From an uncultured bacterium (lineage in GTDB: Bacteria; Nitrospirota; Thermodesulfovibrionia; Thermodesulfovibrionales; CALJEL01): a stretch of 52,498 bases of DNA. Below the pieces are notes generated by a model that saw only the letters and a list, made by a program, of their open reading frames with translations, had not been told where the DNA came from and did not search any database. The DNA lies in NCBI GenBank assembly GCA_938074335.1, contig CALJEL010000096.1, forward strand, positions 1-52,498, in the 5' to 3' direction. This document shows, in pieces, positions 41,921 to 50,273 of this stretch (position 1 is its first letter; every line of letters starts with the position of its first letter). Both the position numbers and the translations under genes were made by a program.

Positions 41921-44223
41921 GGATTCACTCCTGTTAAATTCAGCCATCTTCTAAGCAGTGCCACCGCACCTTTTTTGTCAAGTGGCTGGTTTGCATTGCC
42001 ACACTGAGGATCCTGCACACAGGATGGACAGCCATCCTCACAGCCACATTCCTCCACAATCCTCAGGGCAGTCTTAAACCATTGAGGGATATGCTCCAGA
42101 AGCCTCTTTGTAAGCCACGCGCCTCCTTCGGCTCCATCATAAATAAATATAACAGGCCTTTTATCACCATCCATAAATAGTCCTGGATAACTCAATCCTC
42201 CTATGTCACCCTTTTCTGAGATGGCAAAAAGAGGCACGCATGAAATAACTACATGCTCAACTGCATGAAGGCTACCGGGATGGTCATAGCCCTGTGTCAT
42301 TAGATATCCTTCTGTATCCTTTTCAAGAATGAGCCAGAGTCCTTCTGTCTGGAATCTGTGTTCTGGCATCATTACAGTGTGTCTTGATATGGTCATTCCG
42401 TCAAAGAGCCCTTTCTTTTCATATCCCCTTGTCCTTCTTGTTATATCAATAATTCCCCATCTCAGGGAAAGATTTCCTGCAACGGGTCTCCTTATCTGTT
42501 CTTCAATGATCTCAATCCTTTCCTCTGTGAGTGGATGGGTATAGTATAAAACATCTGCCTCTGTAACTAAAACCTCCCTTGCCTCAGGCACTATCCTTAA
42601 GACCCTGAACTGCCTTCCTGCATGAAGATATATAGCCTCAGGATGACATTCCTTAAGTGCCCTCCATTCATCTATCTCTCCAATAAGTTCACCTGTGACA
42701 AGCCTTATGTTATAGAGAACTCCGGTAGCCCGTATAGATATGTCCTTCTGAGGAAATCTCCTTGTAGAATAAAGATTCCCCTTTTTAGACCTTCTCAGAT
42801 AGCCCTCTTTAAGAAGATCCTCTATGACTTCACCAGACCTCTTTATTAAGATATCATCTCCATCATACTGAGAAGGGCTCCTCAGTGAAAGCTCTGCACT
42901 GGCACAGAGAAGATGCTGCCTTAATATATAAGGATTTAACGGGTCTATCACCACTGCCTCAAAGGATTTATTGAAAAACTCATCAGGATGCCTCATAAAA
43001 TACTGATCAAGACTATCCTTTATGGCAATAAAAAATACTGCTGATTCCTGGCCTGACCTTCCAGCCCTTCCAGCCCTCTGATAAAAACTTGATATGGAGC
43101 CAGGATAGCCAAGAAGTATGCAGACATCAAGGCCTCCGATATCAATGCCAAGTTCAAGGGCAGAGGTTGTTATAACACCAAGGGTCTCTCCGCTGAATAA
43201 TCTCTTCTCAATTAATCTCCTTTCATCAGGAAGAAAACCAGCCCTGTAGGCACTTATCAGGTCCTTCAGCTCAGGTGCCCTCTCAGTTGACCAACGGTAT
43301 ATCAATTCAGTGATCTTCCTTGCCTTTGTAAACAGTATTGTCCTGAATCCCTTCATAACAAGCCTCAGGAACAACCTTGTGGCCTCTGTATAAGGACTTT
43401 CCAGGGGATTGATAAAAACATAATGTCTTCCTGATTGAGGGGCACCACTTTTATCTATAAGGACAAACCTCTCACCTGTTAATGTCTCTGCAAGCTCTAC
43501 TGGATTTGCTATGGTTGCAGAAGAGGCAATAAACTGAGGACCTGCTCCATAAAACCTCGCAAGTCTCCTCAGCCTCCTGAGGACATGGCTTATATGAGAA
43601 CCGAATATCCCTCTGTAGGCATGTATCTCATCTATAACTATATACCTCAGTTTTCTCAAAAAATCAGACCATTTCCTGTGATAGGCATTTATGGCCATAT
43701 GGATCATATCAGGATTTGTGAGGATAACAGGAGGTCTCCTTTCACGGATAAGCCTTCTTCTGTGCTGAGAGGTATCTCCATCGTAAACCTCAGCCCTCTT
43801 TATAGAATGACCCCTTTTTGAGATAAAGACCTCAGAAAGCCCTGCACCTTTTAAAAGATTATTAAGCACCTCAAGCTGGTTCTGCTCGAGTCCCTTTAAT
43901 GGAAATATATAAAGGCTGGTTGAGGACTGGTCTTTCAGGAGAGACTCAATAACAGGTATGTTATAAACAAGACTCTTACCAGAGGCAGTAGGAGTCATGA
44001 TTATCACATTGTGACCTTCTCTTATTTTTCCAATTGCCTCTGCCTGATGGATGAAAAGCCTTTCTATGCCCGATTGAGAAAGGGCCTTTTTCAAGGCTGG
44101 TAAGATATCAATATCAGAAAAAAAAGCCTCCTGAGGTGGGACATACCTGTGGTCAGCAATTATCCTTTTGTAATGACTGTCCTCCTTGAGGGCTTCTATA
44201 AACTCTTTGAGGGAATTGCCCAC
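41917..44223 (-). CDS. DEAD/DEAH-box helicase with DUF1998 (MrfA/YprA-like)
   Basis: A 768-residue superfamily 2 helicase. Motif I is TPTASGKS, motif II is DEIHAYRG, motif III is SSATIANP, and the C-terminal core has TSALELGIDIGGLDV and QRAGRAGRSG. The C-terminal DUF1998 domain holds a four-cysteine metal motif (CGCEDGCPSCVQDPQC). This layout is that of MrfA, a mitomycin-lesion repair helicase in Bacillus, and YprA/Hrq1 relatives. A role in DNA repair is therefore likely. It lies three bases after the upstream membrane-protein gene. Confidence 0.92.
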   Translation of the reverse strand: MGNSLKEFIEALKEDSHYKRIIADHRYVPPQEAFFSDIDILPALKKALSQSGIERLFIHQAEAIGKIREGHNVIIMTPTASGKSLVYNIPVIESLLKDQSSTSLYIFPLKGLEQNQLEVLNNLLKGAGLSEVFISKRGHSIKRAEVYDGDTSQHRRRLIRERRPPVILTNPDMIHMAINAYHRKWSDFLRKLRYIVIDEIHAYRGIFGSHISHVLRRLRRLARFYGAGPQFIASSATIANPVELAETLTGERFVLIDKSGAPQSGRHYVFINPLESPYTEATRLFLRLVMKGFRTILFTKARKITELIYRWSTERAPELKDLISAYRAGFLPDERRLIEKRLFSGETLGVITTSALELGIDIGGLDVCILLGYPGSISSFYQRAGRAGRSGQESAVFFIAIKDSLDQYFMRHPDEFFNKSFEAVVIDPLNPYILRQHLLCASAELSLRSPSQYDGDDILIKRSGEVIEDLLKEGYLRRSKKGNLYSTRRFPQKDISIRATGVLYNIRLVTGELIGEIDEWRALKECHPEAIYLHAGRQFRVLRIVPEAREVLVTEADVLYYTHPLTEERIEIIEEQIRRPVAGNLSLRWGIIDITRRTRGYEKKGLFDGMTISRHTVMMPEHRFQTEGLWLILEKDTEGYLMTQGYDHPGSLHAVEHVVISCVPLFAISEKGDIGGLSYPGLFMDGDKRPVIFIYDGAEGGAWLTKRLLEHIPQWFKTALRIVEECGCEDGCPSCVQDPQCGNANQPLDKKGAVALLRRWLNLTGVNP

Positions 44224-44226
44224 AAT

Positions 44227-44697
44227 TTAAAAAGACCCGCCGTGTCCAAGATAAACACCGGAAAACACGGCAAGGAAGCTTACAGCAAGGATAAACCAGT
44301 GAAAGATATTCAATTTAAAAAATATCTTTGAGACATCCTGTGCTGTATCCCTGAAAAGGACCTTGAAGATATTTCTCTCAAAGGTGAGTATAATGACATA
44401 GACAAGCCAGGCAAGGAGCATTATAAGAATGCCGAGCCCTCTTTTACTGAATATGCCGTGCCAGCCATTTTCAAGAAAAAGTATTACTGCTCCTGTGATA
44501 CCGGCAATAAGGGCATAGAGCCTTGCCTGACGGGCAAATCTATTCTCCACAGCCTGAAAATACCTGACCTTTTCAAGGGAATCCTCCATCCTCATAAGAA
44601 TAGGAAATATATTTACTGTCACAAAGGCCACCCCGCCAATCCAGAGGATTATGGTTATTACATGAATGGCTGTGAGAAAAGGTATTAACATCTCCAT
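44227..44697 (-). CDS. Four-span membrane protein, CopD/DUF-like
   Basis: A 156-residue protein with four predicted spans at about 7-28, 58-76, 86-106 and 128-148. The first span carries a histidine in HVITIILWIGGVAFV, and the last part has HWFILAVSFLAVFSGVYLGHG. This pattern resembles the CopD-like and other small membrane haem-protein families, but the family is not certain. AGGAGG lies eight to nine bases before the ATG. The gene lies between tRNA-Phe and the helicase on the same strand. Confidence 0.7.
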   Translation of the reverse strand: MEMLIPFLTAIHVITIILWIGGVAFVTVNIFPILMRMEDSLEKVRYFQAVENRFARQARLYALIAGITGAVILFLENGWHGIFSKRGLGILIMLLAWLVYVIILTFERNIFKVLFRDTAQDVSKIFFKLNIFHWFILAVSFLAVFSGVYLGHGGSF

Positions 44698-44740
44698 ATT
44701 TTATTTCCTCCTCAAGTCAGGTTTCCCAGTGCTGGAATTA

Positions 44741-44816
44741 TGGTGGGCAGGGACGGAATCGAACCGCCGACACGGGGCTTTTCAGGCCCCTGCTCTACCG
44801 ACTGAGCTACCTGCCC
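44741..44816 (-). tRNA. tRNA-Phe (GAA)
   Basis: A 76-nt cloverleaf on the minus strand including an encoded CCA tail (44743-44741). The acceptor arms are GGGCAGG and CCTGCCC with discriminator A; the D arm has AGCTCAGTCGGTAGAGC. The anticodon stem is GGGGC/GCCCC around CTGAAAA, giving anticodon GAA, and the T loop is TTCGATT. Downstream on the same strand is the membrane-protein gene. Confidence 0.97.
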
Positions 44817-44825
44817 GAATGAATG

Positions 44826-44854
44826 ATATAATTTTAATACATTTATACCTTCAA
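44826..44854 (-). promoter_or_regulatory. Promoter of tRNA-Phe
   Basis: TTGAAG (44854-44849) and TTATAT (44831-44826) lie 17 bases apart on the minus strand, with the -10 about ten bases before the mature tRNA 5-prime end. Confidence 0.5.
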
Positions 44855-44970
44855 TTGGAAGTCCAGAATCAGGATGTTTCGTAAATGGGCACGTAAAAAT
44901 TGACCCCAGGTAAGGCTTCAATTAGGCTGTAGGCTGAAGAATCCTTAATCCTATCGCCTCAAGCCTGATT

Positions 44971-44991
44971 CCTGCACCTACGAGGTGCAGG
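44971..44991 (+). repeat. CTGCACCT hairpin, inverted copy
   Basis: CCTGCACCT-ACG-AGGTGCAGG is a perfect 9-bp stem followed by TTTTTGG on the plus strand. It shares its stem with the hairpins at 14920-14938 and 15356-15372, but the loop is the reverse complement. It lies just past the stop of the 45008-45454 gene, where it is in the wrong orientation to have a T-run for that transcript. Confidence 0.65.
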
Positions 44992-45007
44992 TTTTTGGCC
45001 TTCCTTT

Positions 45008-45454
45008 TTATACTGCCCCTGACCTCTTCAAAAAGGGAGCATATTTTTGATCCATATTTAATACATGCTGTTTAAGCCAGTCTCTGAGATACTCTACTAC
45101 ATCAGCAGTTAGGACTGGCTTGCCCTCTGTGAATTCTTTATGTAAATGATAAAACCTTTCTCTAAAGGCCCTGTGGGCCGAGCGATGCTCCTCAAGCCCT
45201 GTATACTTATATTTCTCCATATAGCCCTCCTCGGTCATAAAATGGACAACTGAATATTCAAGTAGCTCATTAAGGGCATTACCGAGTTCCTTCACACCCA
45301 CTCCCTGATACATTGCATCCACAAGATTGTTATAAATACCAAACAGTCTTTTATGCTGGGCATCAATCTCAATGATGTCCACTTTATATTTATCATTCCA
45401 TTCAATAAAAAGCTCAGATTTCTTTCTTTTAAATATCCAGTCAAAGAGTCCCAT
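45008..45454 (-). CDS. Bacteriohemerythrin (longer form)
   Basis: A 148-residue four-helix di-iron O2-binding protein. The ligand set is seen in DAQHKRLFGIYNNLV, HFMTEEGYMEKY, EEHRSAHRAF and WLKQHVLNMDQKY. An N-terminal extension FDWIFKRKKSE precedes the domain. It is last in the 13-gene defence cluster and could store, sense or deliver oxygen to the oxygen-reducing enzymes encoded upstream. Confidence 0.9.
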   Translation of the reverse strand: MGLFDWIFKRKKSELFIEWNDKYKVDIIEIDAQHKRLFGIYNNLVDAMYQGVGVKELGNALNELLEYSVVHFMTEEGYMEKYKYTGLEEHRSAHRAFRERFYHLHKEFTEGKPVLTADVVEYLRDWLKQHVLNMDQKYAPFLKRSGAV

Positions 45455-45463
45455 GTAAACCTC

Positions 45464-46033
45464 CTATCTTAATAATCTCGTTCCTGCCTCATAAACCCTT
45501 TTCAGGGCATCAGGAACCTGAAGTATAGCACCCTTTGCATCCACTCCAAGAAAGCTCACTGTCTCATGCTCGGGTACACTTATGGTTCTGAAGAATGCCT
45601 TTGCCGTCGCCTCAGAACACTGGATACCGATCTCCTTTTTCATACCACCTACTATAATTAAGAGACCTTTCCTGCCCAGAGGACCTTCTGGTATTGGTCT
45701 TTTAAGAAGGTATCTTTCGCACCAGAAGGCCTGGCACCTGTCAATCATTGCCTTTGCCTGAGCACTTAGGCCAAAGAAAAATACAGGAGAGGCAAGGATG
45801 AACCTGTGCCCCTCCCTTATGGCATCATATATCTCAGTCATATCATCATCAATTATGCATCTACCTGTTGTGTCACAGCCACCACAATCCTGACAGGGCT
45901 TTATGTCCATGAGGTTCAGATTGAAGAGTTTGACCTCCTCACCTGCCTCATGAGCTGGCTTGAGACACTCCTTAAGAAGTATCTCTGTATTGCCCTCTAT
46001 CCTCGGACTTCCATTAAAGGCAACTATCTTCAT
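45464..46033 (-). CDS. NAD(P)H-dependent FMN reductase-type iron-sulfur flavoprotein
   Basis: A 189-residue flavodoxin-fold protein. The FMN phosphate loop is FNGSPRIEGNTE, followed by the CQDCGGCDTTGRCIIDDDM cysteine cluster region, ILASPVFFFGLSAQAKAMIDR, and a C-terminal helix. The cysteine spacing is that of iron-sulfur flavoproteins related to Isf, which in anaerobes can reduce O2 and H2O2. The start overlaps the rubrerythrin stop by one base (TAATG). Confidence 0.88.
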   Translation of the reverse strand: MKIVAFNGSPRIEGNTEILLKECLKPAHEAGEEVKLFNLNLMDIKPCQDCGGCDTTGRCIIDDDMTEIYDAIREGHRFILASPVFFFGLSAQAKAMIDRCQAFWCERYLLKRPIPEGPLGRKGLLIIVGGMKKEIGIQCSEATAKAFFRTISVPEHETVSFLGVDAKGAILQVPDALKRVYEAGTRLLR

Positions 46034-46527
46034 TATTCTATTTTCTTAAATGCCTGTTTTTTTGCTCCACAAATAGGGCACTCATCAGGTGCCTCTCCCT
46101 CAACAGTATTCCCGCAGACCTGACAGACATAGTAAACCACATCAGGATTCTTGCCAAGATTCTCAAGTGCCTTTTTGTAAAGCTGAGCATGGATCTGTTC
46201 TACCTCATTGGCAAATTCAAAACTCCTGAGCGCCCCGCCTTTTCCTTCTGCCTCTGCATCCTTTATCATCTGGGGATACATATTCTGGAATTCATAAGTT
46301 TCACCATTAATAGCAGTCTGAAGATTTTCTTTTGTGGATTTGATCCCACCCAGCTCCCTCAGATGATTCAATGCATGAACTGTCTCTGCCTCAGCAGCAG
46401 CCCTGAAGAGCCTTGCAATCTGCTTATAACCTTCCTCCTCTGCCTTTTTTGCAAAGGCGAGGTATTTTCTATTTGCCTGAGATTCTCCAGCAAAGGCATC
46501 AAGTAGATTCTTTTCAGTCTTTGACAT
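46033..46527 (-). CDS. rbr: Rubrerythrin
   Basis: A 164-residue non-haem di-iron peroxidase. The ferritin-like part has FAGESQANRKYLAFAKKAEEEG, cited as FAGESQANRKYLAFA, and AEAETVHALNHL, with later ligands in EFANEVEQIHAQLY. The C-terminal rubredoxin domain has CQVCGNTVEGEAPDECPICGA. The start at 46527 has AAGGAGG upstream; a longer frame reading upstream is really the rubredoxin gene in another frame. It reduces H2O2 to water using electrons from rubredoxin, encoded just upstream. Confidence 0.95.
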   Translation of the reverse strand: MSKTEKNLLDAFAGESQANRKYLAFAKKAEEEGYKQIARLFRAAAEAETVHALNHLRELGGIKSTKENLQTAINGETYEFQNMYPQMIKDAEAEGKGGALRSFEFANEVEQIHAQLYKKALENLGKNPDVVYYVCQVCGNTVEGEAPDECPICGAKKQAFKKIE

Positions 46528-46537
46528 CCTGACCTCC

Positions 46538-46675
46538 TTAATGAATCTTTTCAAAGGCATCCTTTGGTGCATTGCACACAGGACACCTCCAGTCATCAGG
46601 TAGTTTTTCAAAGGGTGTTCCTTCCCTTTCTTCATCATATTCATATCCGCAGATTGTGCATTTCCATACTCCCAT
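46538..46675 (-). CDS. Rubredoxin (45 residues)
   Basis: A 45-residue rubredoxin with C6/C9 ([15 protein letters not shown]) and C31/C34 (RCPVCNAP) and the aromatic core WK, YEYD and DDW. It starts at ATG 46675 with GGAGG upstream, and ends ten bases before rubrerythrin. It follows the flavodiiron protein gene by nine bases, fitting an electron donor to either enzyme. Confidence 0.93.
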   Translation of the reverse strand: MGVWKCTICGYEYDEEREGTPFEKLPDDWRCPVCNAPKDAFEKIH

Positions 46676-46684
46676 GTTTACCTC

Positions 46685-47899
46685 CTAAAATTTAGCATGA
46701 TATTCCTTTACCATTCTGGCAAAGTCTTTCCCGAATTCATAAAGCCTTTTTTCGTCCTCAAGGGATGGCCTGTACATGACCTGAATTCCAGGCTCATATA
46801 TCTCAAGCCCCATCCTCTTTAATTCCTCGTAAACCTCCTTAACCGCACCACCTCCCCAGCCATAACTTCCAAAGGCACCTGCTATGCGGTTCTTTGGCCT
46901 GAGACCTCTCAGGTGAGTCAGGAATTCTGAAACTGAAGGATACATTATGTTATTCAATGTGGGTGTACCTATAAGGGCACCCCTTGCCTTCCAGAACTCC
47001 TTTATTGCAATACTCATGGGTGTTGCCCTGAGCTTTATCACCTTACAATCCACTCCCTCATCCCTGATACCCTGCATAATAGGAAGTGTCATCTGTTCTG
47101 TGCTGTGCCACATGGTATCGTATATAATGGCAACACTCAGGTTTGCCTTTCCATTTGCCATATCAAGATACATCTGAAGGACCTTCTGGGGATTCTGCCT
47201 CCAGATGACTCCATGGTCAGGGGCTATCATGTCTATCTCAAGGTTGAGTTTCTTTAGCTCCTCTATCTTTGACTTTATCAGATGACCAAAGGGCATAAGG
47301 ATATTGGCATAGTAATCTACCACTGCATCCTCAAGCTCGGACATGGACTCACAGGTAATGTATTCATCATCAAATCTTGCAGATGATGCAATGTGCTGAC
47401 CAAAGGCATCCTGACTTATGAGGAGCCTCTCTTCTTTTACATAGGTCATCATTGAGTCAGGCCAGTGAAGCATGGGTGTCTCAATAAAGAGCAATGTCCT
47501 TTTACCTATCTTCAGGGTATCACCTGTCTTTACTGTTTTTATATTCCATCCTGATATGTCAAAGAACCTCTCAAGTCCCTTCCTACCCCGCTCTGTTATG
47601 TAGATATCAGCATCAGGGCAGAAGGATTTAATCCTGTCAAGACCAGAGGCATGGTCATTCTCTATGTGATTTACAACAATATGCCTTATCTTTGAGGGCT
47701 CAACGAGTGCCCTGATATTTTTAAGACTGATCTCTGTAAAATCCTCTTTTACTGCATCAACAAGGGTGATCTCCTCATCAAGGATAAGATAGTTGTTATA
47801 GGTTGTACCTCTTGGTGTAATATAGCCATGAAAATCCCTTACAGCCCAGTCTATTGCACCCACCCAGTAGATACCTTCTTTTAACCTAACAGGATTCAC
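46685..47899 (-). CDS. Flavodiiron protein (O2 or NO reductase)
   Basis: A 404-residue protein with an N-terminal beta-lactamase-like di-iron domain (H78, E80, D82, H83 in HIENDHASG; MLHWPDSM; and later H ligands) and a C-terminal flavodoxin domain (IIYDTMWHSTEQM; GTPTLNNIMYPS; FGSYGWGGGAV). It reduces O2 to water or NO to N2O, using electrons from rubredoxin or F420-type donors. The start is GTG with GGAGGT upstream. It directly precedes the rubredoxin gene in the same operon. Confidence 0.96.
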   Translation of the reverse strand: MNPVRLKEGIYWVGAIDWAVRDFHGYITPRGTTYNNYLILDEEITLVDAVKEDFTEISLKNIRALVEPSKIRHIVVNHIENDHASGLDRIKSFCPDADIYITERGRKGLERFFDISGWNIKTVKTGDTLKIGKRTLLFIETPMLHWPDSMMTYVKEERLLISQDAFGQHIASSARFDDEYITCESMSELEDAVVDYYANILMPFGHLIKSKIEELKKLNLEIDMIAPDHGVIWRQNPQKVLQMYLDMANGKANLSVAIIYDTMWHSTEQMTLPIMQGIRDEGVDCKVIKLRATPMSIAIKEFWKARGALIGTPTLNNIMYPSVSEFLTHLRGLRPKNRIAGAFGSYGWGGGAVKEVYEELKRMGLEIYEPGIQVMYRPSLEDEKRLYEFGKDFARMVKEYHAKF

Positions 47900-47937
47900 T
47901 GTCCACCTCCTTCCAGAAAAAAGTTTAATCCATATTA

Positions 47938-48354
47938 CTAATCCTCAAGAAGTGTTGAAAATTGATTGTGATGCTCCTCTTCATCAGCAAGTATGGATTC
48001 AAAGAGCCTTTTTGTAACCACATCTCCTTCCCTTTCAGCAAGTTTGATTATCTCCTTATAAAGGGCAATAGCCTCCTCTTCAGCCTTCTTGTCAATTGAA
48101 AGCATCTCCTTGAGATTACCGCCAACTGTAATAGGTGTTGGCTTTGTTATTGGAACACCTCCAAGATAATCAAGTCTCTCTGCAATAGCCTCTGCATGCT
48201 TCATCTCTGTTATTGCAATCTTCTTGAACACTCCGCCAACTGCCTCTGCATTCACACCCCTAACAGTAACATGCTGCCACATATACTGAACACTTACCTG
48301 AATCTCCCTTGCAATCGCATCGTTAAGCCTGTCAAGTAATTCCTTGCTTGCCAT
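47938..48354 (-). CDS. Bacterioferritin-like protein
   Basis: A 138-residue ferritin-like four-helix protein. Ferroxidase ligands E17 (AIAREIQVSVQYMW), E50 and H53 (ITEMKHAEAI), and C-terminal FESILADEEEHHNQF are visible. It is shorter than classical bacterioferritin (about 155 residues). Its probable job is iron storage and detoxification of Fe(II)/peroxide. It has its own GGAGGT site and lies between a zinc-ribbon gene and the flavodiiron gene. Confidence 0.9.
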   Translation of the reverse strand: MASKELLDRLNDAIAREIQVSVQYMWQHVTVRGVNAEAVGGVFKKIAITEMKHAEAIAERLDYLGGVPITKPTPITVGGNLKEMLSIDKKAEEEAIALYKEIIKLAEREGDVVTKRLFESILADEEEHHNQFSTLLED

Positions 48355-48395
48355 AAAGACCTCCTGAAGAACTTAATCTTAATCTCCAAAGGAGA

Positions 48396-48578
48396 TTAAT
48401 GAACTATGGATTCTTTCCTGAAGAGATGGTATCCACAGAATATGCACTGAGTCTCTTCTTCATCTGTCCATATCTCAATGTCCTCTCCGCATTTTGGACA
48501 GGTTACAAACTCAGGAAAGGGTGCATTAAGCTCAGCGCATGCTGGCTTTTCTTTATATGCAGACCTTTCGTCCTTCAT
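48396..48578 (-). CDS. Small zinc-ribbon protein (60 residues)
   Basis: A 60-residue acidic protein with two Cys pairs (CPKCGEDIEIWTDEEETQCIFCG) cited here as CPKCGEDIE and QCIFCG, which form a zinc-ribbon or rubredoxin-like metal site. It starts at ATG with GGAGG upstream, inside the defence operon. No function is recognised; it may be an electron carrier or metal-binding adaptor. The leader between this gene and the one before carries a CCCGGGG inverted repeat. Confidence 0.75.
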   Translation of the reverse strand: MKDERSAYKEKPACAELNAPFPEFVTCPKCGEDIEIWTDEEETQCIFCGYHLFRKESIVH

Positions 48579-48596
48579 ACAAACCTCCTTTTTAAA

Positions 48597-48660
48597 CCCG
48601 GGGCTTACAAGCGGCTAACACTGAAGAAGGGCAGCCCCTGGTTAAGCCTTAAACCCCGGG
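48597..48660 (-). promoter_or_regulatory. Intercistronic inverted repeat in the defence operon
   Basis: CCCGGGG and CCCCGGG are 7-bp arms separated by 50 bases that contain a further GGCTTAA-type element. On the minus strand the stem would end just before TTTAAAAAGGAGG, close to the binding site of the 60-residue protein. This could modulate its translation or protect the upstream message. Confidence 0.35.
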
Positions 48661-48672
48661 CATGACTTTAAA

Positions 48673-49119
48673 TTATCCATAAGGTGTCTCGCTCGAGGCC
48701 TTTCTCCATCCTTCTGCCTTCAGGCGAGACATCCTTTTAATACCCCAGGACTTCAATTCCTCAAGGTACCTCTTCGGATCAATCTTTGAAAGCTCCATGA
48801 TCTTCTGTCTCTCATGGAGAGAGTCCATATAATCTGTTGGATACATTCCTCGCCATGTGCAGTATCCCTGGTCAAATAAAAACTCAGGTGTGATCTCCTT
48901 CACAGGAAGAACCCTTGAGGCGAACCTTGCTACATCCATATCATATTCAATTATCCATCCATTGTCAATAATCATCCTTGAAGGATCAAAGGAAATACCG
49001 CTGGCACATTCAGGGCAATAGAGTCTGTTTACCACCTCAGCTGGCATGATATTGTCCCTGAAGCTAAAGCTTGCAGTATATTTACCACATTCACAGGATA
49101 CCTTATAATCCATGCACAT
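48673..49119 (-). CDS. Conserved-looking Cys-rich protein of unknown function
   Basis: A 148-residue protein. An N-terminal region has CMDYKVSCECGKYTASFSF and YCPECASG, cited as VSCECGKY and YCPEC, which look like a metal-binding ribbon. The rest is unrecognised, with DQGYCTWRGMYPTDYMDSL, cited as YCTWRGMYPTDYM, followed by a basic C-terminus. The start at 49119 is preferred because AAGGAGG sits six bases before that ATG; the longer frame runs into the rubredoxin gene. It lies between a rubredoxin and a zinc-ribbon gene, so a redox-related role is plausible but unproven. Confidence 0.72.
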   Translation of the reverse strand: MCMDYKVSCECGKYTASFSFRDNIMPAEVVNRLYCPECASGISFDPSRMIIDNGWIIEYDMDVARFASRVLPVKEITPEFLFDQGYCTWRGMYPTDYMDSLHERQKIMELSKIDPKRYLEELKSWGIKRMSRLKAEGWRKASSETPYG

Positions 49120-49130
49120 AATTGACCTCC

Positions 49131-49316
49131 TTAAAGCATGGGTGAAAATCTTGATTTTGGTGCACCACAGAGTGGGCACTTATAATCATCCGGTAGTTCC
49201 TCAAAGGGAACCCCGGGCGGTATTTTATTTTTCTTATCACCCTTCAGAGGATTATAAATATAACCACACTGACCGCATACATATTCCTTAAGCTCTGTTG
49301 ATACCTTTGTCTCCAT
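49131..49316 (-). CDS. Rubredoxin (61 residues)
   Basis: A 61-residue rubredoxin with ligands C14/C17 ([14 protein letters not shown]) and C47/C50 ([12 protein letters not shown]), and an N-terminal extension of about 11 residues. The middle loop ([21 protein letters not shown], cited as [15 protein letters not shown]) is the full-length type. AGGAGG precedes the ATG. It is the second rubredoxin of the cluster and lies beside the superoxide reductase and hemerythrin genes. Confidence 0.93.
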   Translation of the reverse strand: METKVSTELKEYVCGQCGYIYNPLKGDKKNKIPPGVPFEELPDDYKCPLCGAPKSRFSPML

Positions 49317-49419
49317 CTTTAAACCTCCTTATAAATCTTAGAGCCCGCCAGAGCTCTCTTTAGTTTCTTTTACCTCTCCATCTTCAAACTCATCCATCTC
49401 TTTTCCACTATTAACATTT

Positions 49420-49842
49420 TTAACTTCTCTTAGATGTGTATTTCTGATCTTTTAAGAATCTTCCTAATTCCCTGTCCACCTTTGATATATGATTTATCCA
49501 CCACAAACCAAGCAAATCCTTCGTCTCTAAGGTTGTATAAAGTCTCCAGCCTCTCTTTCGCAATTCATCCCTTAGCTCGAGATACCTTTTTGTGAAATCC
49601 GTGTGTTCCTTGACATGGAATACCATCTGTGGATAGTTAAATTCTTTCATATATCTTTCCTCACAACTAAAATGGTCATTAATATATCTTTCAAGAAAAG
49701 CCATCATCTCATCTATCAATTCCTTACCTCTGCCCTCTCTACAAGCCTCTCTTAATTCTTTGATTTTATTCAGCAGTTCTTTATGCTGTCTGTCAATATC
49801 CGGTATGCCCACAGAAAGCTCATCGCTCCATTCAAATGCCAT
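49420..49842 (-). CDS. Bacteriohemerythrin
   Basis: A 140-residue di-iron oxygen-binding protein with IPDIDRQHKELLNKI, HFSCEERYMKEF, FHVKEHTDF and WWINHISKVDREL, the usual His/Glu/Asp ligand set. The start at 49842 is preferred because GGAGGT has proper spacing, and it lies two bases after the superoxide reductase stop. It is the second hemerythrin of the cluster. The 103 bases after it hold no recognised gene. Confidence 0.9.
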   Translation of the reverse strand: MAFEWSDELSVGIPDIDRQHKELLNKIKELREACREGRGKELIDEMMAFLERYINDHFSCEERYMKEFNYPQMVFHVKEHTDFTKRYLELRDELRKRGWRLYTTLETKDLLGLWWINHISKVDRELGRFLKDQKYTSKRS

Positions 49843-49844
49843 AT

Positions 49845-50219
49845 CTATGACCTCCACAGTCCATGAAGATTACAGTACTCCCTTGCTGTAACCTCTGATG
49901 CCTCTATCCTGAATAGGGCCTCAGGAGCCTGACCTGGCTTTAGAAACTCCCTGTAAGCCCTTCCATCAGCTATAAGCTCTATCCATTCAATATAATGTTT
50001 TTCTTCCATGGGATGAGGTACACTTCCAACCTTTACCTTATAACCTCCCTCTATCCTTTCAATAACAGGCACATGCTTTTCCTTTGATGCATCAACTGTG
50101 TTTTCCTCAAAAAGCTTCATGGGCTTGCCACAGCATACCAGTGTGCCCACTCCCTCGTGAATGATCTCAATCATATTGCCACAGACCTCACATTTATAAA
50201 CCTGCAATCTCTTTGTCAT
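49845..50219 (-). CDS. dfx: Desulfoferrodoxin (superoxide reductase)
   Basis: A 124-residue superoxide reductase of the two-iron type. The N-terminal desulforedoxin site is [12 protein letters not shown] with TLVCCGKPM; the catalytic centre has [35 protein letters not shown], cited as EKHVPVIE and [15 protein letters not shown], and C-terminal EYCNLHGLW. It reduces superoxide to hydrogen peroxide, which the peroxiredoxin and rubrerythrin can remove. It lies two bases before a hemerythrin gene. Confidence 0.97.
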   Translation of the reverse strand: MTKRLQVYKCEVCGNMIEIIHEGVGTLVCCGKPMKLFEENTVDASKEKHVPVIERIEGGYKVKVGSVPHPMEEKHYIEWIELIADGRAYREFLKPGQAPEALFRIEASEVTAREYCNLHGLWRS

Positions 50220-50245
50220 AAAAAATTCCTCCTGTCATGGATTAG

Positions 50246-50266
50246 AGGGTGCGGAAACCGCACCCT
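50246..50266 (-). promoter_or_regulatory. Intercistronic hairpin between peroxiredoxin and superoxide reductase
   Basis: AGGGTGCGG-AAA-CCGCACCCT is a perfect 9-bp stem with a three-base loop, eight bases after the peroxiredoxin stop. No T-run follows it on the minus strand, so partial termination or RNA stabilisation between the two genes is likely. Confidence 0.55.
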
Positions 50267-50273
50267 TAATTAA

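Noticed and set aside
44741-44816. tRNA-Phe as a genomic-island attachment site
   Set aside because: No integrase gene and no repeated tRNA 3-prime end were seen in the flanks.
48597-48660. Riboswitch in front of the 60-residue zinc-ribbon gene
   Set aside because: Only one 7-bp inverted repeat is clear; no known aptamer core could be recognised by eye, so it is listed just as an inverted repeat.
49325-49419. 19-codon minus-strand frame starting MDEFEDGEVKETKE
   Set aside because: Acidic peptide in the gap after the hemerythrin gene with no ribosome binding site; it may be a remnant but is too short to support.
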